The notes under the pieces were generated by a model, which saw only the letters and a program-made list of their open reading frames with translations, did no database searches and was not told the origin of the DNA. Shown here one piece after another: positions 6,048 through 8,265 of a stretch of 8,265 bases of DNA. The first letter of the stretch is position 1; each line of letters opens with the position of its first letter. The translations under genes and the position numbers were made by a program. Origin of the DNA: an uncultured Holophagaceae bacterium (GTDB taxonomy: Bacteria > Acidobacteriota > Holophagae > Holophagales > Holophagaceae); assembly GCA_903919165.1 (NCBI GenBank), contig CAIXHJ010000066.1, positions 1 through 8,265 on the forward strand, read 5' to 3'.

Positions 6048-6401
6048 CTACAGCCGGACAGCCATCCGCCGTCCCCTCCCATCCGTCAACGCCACTTCCT
6101 TCAGGCGGGCCGGGGCCGGGACGAAGGGGCCGAGTTCGGCCAGCAGTCGCTGGGCCAGGGCCAGGGGGCCGTCCAGGCCCAGGTCCGAGAGCAGCTGTCC
6201 CTGCAGGGGTGCCAGGCTGCGATCCAGGGCGGCCTCCAGATCCCGGAAGTCCACCACCACATCGAAGCCATCCAGTCCCTGGCGTACCGCGATCACTTCC
6301 ACAGTGTAGTCGTGGCCCTCCCAGGCATCGCCGGTCCGGAACACCACCGACAGAGGGCGGGTCACGGCGGCTTCAAAACGGAGGGCGGAGGGGCGAGGCA
6401 A
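6048..6401 (-). CDS. 6-pyruvoyl-tetrahydropterin synthase-like protein, catalytic residues lost
   Basis: This 117-residue protein has the T-fold outline of the PTPS/QueD family, whose members make 6-pyruvoyl- or 6-carboxy-tetrahydropterin with a zinc ion. FEAA at 9-12, EGHDYTVEVIAV at 28-39 and VVDFRDLEAAL at 49-59 align with FEAAH, HGHNYxVEV and MVxDFxDLKxxL. The zinc histidine after FEAA is valine 13 and the first histidine of HGH is E28, leaving only H30. The protein has no cysteine, so the catalytic Cys before HGH is absent, and the LDHxxLN and C-terminal Glu motifs are not recognisable. It is probably a non-enzymatic relative, although a new activity is possible. The start is a TTG at 6401 with GGAG six bases upstream; no ATG is available before the stop at 6435-6437. 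Its stop lies in a CTGTAGG repeat unit. Confidence 0.65.
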   Translation of the reverse strand: MPRPSALRFEAAVTRPLSVVFRTGDAWEGHDYTVEVIAVRQGLDGFDVVVDFRDLEAALDRSLAPLQGQLLSDLGLDGPLALAQRLLAELGPFVPAPARLKEVALTDGRGRRMAVRL

Positions 6402-6557
6402 AGGGGACTCCAGGACTGACTCCAGGTCGGGCCTTCAGTTTGTCATGGTGACGGCTACACTGGGCCTTCGAGCCTGCCATACCTGACAATGGGGTGATTG
6501 AATCAAGGGATGCCTCACCGTCCCTTGTCGACTGCATGACCGCAAGGAGAGATCGCC
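6402..6557. promoter_or_regulatory. Divergent intergenic region with operator-like inverted repeats
   Basis: This region separates the leftward PTPS-like gene from the rightward iron-sulfur oxidoreductase, so promoters for both should lie here. CAAGGGA (6504-6510) and TCCCTTG (6521-6527) form a perfect 7-bp inverted repeat with a 10-base spacer. A smaller one, GTCA-TGG-TGAC, occurs at 6442-6452. TTGTCA at 6440-6445 resembles a -35 box but has no well-placed -10 partner, so no promoter is called. AAGGAG at 6544-6549 is the ribosome-binding site of the downstream gene. Confidence 0.45.
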
Positions 6558-8265
6558 ATGAAGGCCTTGGAAATTGCATTGTTCTGGATCATGACCCTGG
6601 CCGCGGCCGGGTTCTTCGCATGGACCATCCGCCAGCGCCTGGCCACGCTGAAGGCCGGTCTGCCCGACAACCGCTTCGACCAGCCCTGGGAACGGCTGAA
6701 GGGCATCTTCACTCTGGTGCTGGGCCAGAAGCGGCTGCTGCGGGACAAATACGCGGGCCTCTACCACATCCTGATCTTCTACGGGTTCTGCGTGCTGAGT
6801 CTGCGTTCGCTGGGACTCATCATCGAGGGACTCTTCCCCGCCTTCCACCTGACCGAGGCACTGGGCGGCTTCGGTCAGGGCTATCAGGCCACCAAGGACC
6901 TCTTCGAGATCCTGGTGCTGCTGGGCCTTGGCCTCTCCGCCTTCCGGCGCCTGGTGATCAGGCCCTGGCGCCTAGAGAATTCCTGGGATGCCTGGGCCAC
7001 TCTGAGCCTCATCGGCAGCCTGATGGTCACGGATCTGCTGGCGGACGGTGCTTTCGTGGCCATGAATCATCCGACCTGGGCGCCCTGGTCACCGGCGGGG
7101 ACCATGGTCGCCGGGTGGCTGGTGGGACTGAGCCAGAGCGGCTTGCTCGTCCTCTTCAAGACCATGTGGTGGCTGCACCTGGCGATCCTCTACACCTTCG
7201 CCAACTTCCTGCCCTACTCCAAGCACTTCCATGTGTTCACCTCGGTCTTCAACATCTACTTCCGCGACCTGGAGCCGAACAAGAACCTCAAGCCCATGGA
7301 TCTCGAAGCCGAGCACTTCGGCATCAACCGGATCCAGGATTTCACCTGGAAGCAGATGCTGGACTTCTACACCTGCGTAGAGTGTGGCCGCTGCTTGGAG
7401 AACTGCCCCACCACCCTCACGGGCAAGCCGCTCCGCCCGAAGGATTTCGGCAATGACTTGCGCGATTACCTGAAAGCCACGCCCCTCGATCAGATGGGCC
7501 AGGACAAGCCCGTGCCCGAGGACCGCATGCTCATCGGCGGCCCCGTGCCCGAGGGTTCTGTGTGGAAGCGCGACGAGGAGCACGCCCCCTGGAGCAAGGC
7601 CCAGCTCGAAGGCTGGATCAGCCAGGACACCATCTGGGCCTGCACCAGCTGCGGCTACTGCGAGTGGGCCTGCCCCCTGCAGATCACCTTCGTGGACAAG
7701 CTCGTGGGCATGCGCCGCTACCTCACGCTGGAGGAGAGCAACTTCCCCGCGGAAGCGCAGACCGCCTTCAAGGGCATGGAGCGCCAGGGCAACCCGTGGA
7801 ACTTCGCGCAGGCCGACCGCGCCAAGTGGGCCGCAGGCCTCGCAGTGCCCACCATGGCCGAGAGCCCGGAGGTGGAGTACCTGTTCTGGGTGGGCTGCGC
7901 CGGTTCCTACGACGCGGCCGGGCAGAAGGTCTCCCAGTCCCTGGTGAAGCTGCTGAAGGCGGCCAAGGTCTCCTTCGCCATCCTCGGCACCGAGGAGAGC
8001 TGCACCTGCGAATCCGCCCGGCGCCTGGGGAACGAGTACCTCTTCCAGACGGCCACGGAAACCAATGTGGAGCTCCTCAAGGGCCACGGGGTGAAGAAGA
8101 TCATCACCAACTGCCCCCACTGCCTCAACACGCTGAAGAACGAGTATCCCTCCTTCGGCGGGGCCTTCGAGGTGGTGCACGGCACCGAGCTGGTGGCCAA
8201 GCTGATTGCCGAAGGCAGGCTCAAGCTGGAACAGGCCGTGGACGTGGACCTGACTTACCACGACC
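6558..8265 (+). CDS. Membrane-anchored Fe-S oxidoreductase, ETF:quinone type (3' partial)
   Basis: The frame stays open for 569 codons and leaves the window; the stop is not seen. Residues 1-220 form a NarI-like membrane part with about five or six hydrophobic helices (e.g. 4-23, 69-90, 146-168, 196-218) and histidines H70 and H207 that could hold heme b. Two [4Fe-4S] motifs follow: C273/C276/C279/C283 in CVECGRCLENCP and C362/C365/C368/C372 in CTSCGYCEWACP. A HdrB/GlpC-type cysteine-rich domain begins at about 440, with C447, C482, C484 and NCPHC (519-522), and the last residues TYHD lead into the second such repeat. This architecture is that of proteins passing electrons between electron-transfer flavoprotein and menaquinone in fatty-acid or aromatic acid metabolism. 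That role is inferred from architecture, because the flanking etf genes are not in view. The ATG at 6558 has AAGGAG eight bases upstream. Confidence 0.88.
   Translation, partial: MKALEIALFWIMTLAAAGFFAWTIRQRLATLKAGLPDNRFDQPWERLKGIFTLVLGQKRLLRDKYAGLYHILIFYGFCVLSLRSLGLIIEGLFPAFHLTEALGGFGQGYQATKDLFEILVLLGLGLSAFRRLVIRPWRLENSWDAWATLSLIGSLMVTDLLADGAFVAMNHPTWAPWSPAGTMVAGWLVGLSQSGLLVLFKTMWWLHLAILYTFANFLPYSKHFHVFTSVFNIYFRDLEPNKNLKPMDLEAEHFGINRIQDFTWKQMLDFYTCVECGRCLENCPTTLTGKPLRPKDFGNDLRDYLKATPLDQMGQDKPVPEDRMLIGGPVPEGSVWKRDEEHAPWSKAQLEGWISQDTIWACTSCGYCEWACPLQITFVDKLVGMRRYLTLEESNFPAEAQTAFKGMERQGNPWNFAQADRAKWAAGLAVPTMAESPEVEYLFWVGCAGSYDAAGQKVSQSLVKLLKAAKVSFAILGTEESCTCESARRLGNEYLFQTATETNVELLKGHGVKKIITNCPHCLNTLKNEYPSFGGAFEVVHGTELVAKLIAEGRLKLEQAVDVDLTYHD

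Noticed and set aside
7089..8261. 390-residue open frame on the minus strand opposite the Fe-S oxidoreductase
   Set aside because: The sense strand encodes two complete [4Fe-4S] motifs and a cysteine-rich domain; the antisense frame is compositionally biased (Gly, His, Leu, Val) without motifs.

Overview
The window is GC-rich, densely coded chromosomal DNA from a free-living bacterium. Nothing in it is phage, plasmid or transposase-like. A quinone-linked iron-sulfur oxidoreductase of the ETF:quinone type, a Lon/Hsp20 pair and the high GC would fit an Acidobacteriota (Holophaga/Geothrix-like) or deltaproteobacterial-type genome. That placement is an impression from gene content, not a demonstrated assignment.

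Layout. (1) Positions 1-1969, minus strand: murA (peptidoglycan precursor synthesis), then gpt (xanthine-guanine phosphoribosyltransferase), then possibly the first codons of a PRPP synthetase at the left edge. Spacing suggests one transcript reading leftwards. (2) 1970-2050 is a divergent promoter region that contains a good sigma-32-type heat-shock promoter reading right. (3) 2051-4860, plus strand: a small Hsp20 chaperone and an ATP-dependent Lon protease joined by an ATGA stop/start overlap, i.e. a two-gene proteostasis operon. (4) 4861-5095 is a convergent intergenic region with weak hairpins and a cluster of short GC-rich repeats. (5) 5096-6401, minus strand: a degenerate 6-pyruvoyl-tetrahydropterin-synthase-like protein, a very compact type I signal peptidase and a SnoaL/NTF2-like protein. 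The first two are separated by an unusual inverted-repeat element. (6) 6402-6557 is a divergent regulatory region with a perfect 7-bp inverted repeat. (7) 6558-8265, plus strand, running off the right edge: a membrane-anchored di-[4Fe-4S] plus cysteine-rich-domain oxidoreductase, probably passing electrons between electron-transfer flavoprotein and the quinone pool.

Functionally, the hsp20-lon unit couples holding of unfolded proteins to their degradation. The murA-gpt(-prs) unit joins cell-wall precursor synthesis with PRPP-dependent purine salvage. No complete unknown multi-gene system was seen. The points most worth a second look are the inverted-repeat element at 5956-6042, the loss of all recognisable catalytic residues in the PTPS-like protein, and the heat-shock-type promoter with translational coupling of hsp20 and lon.
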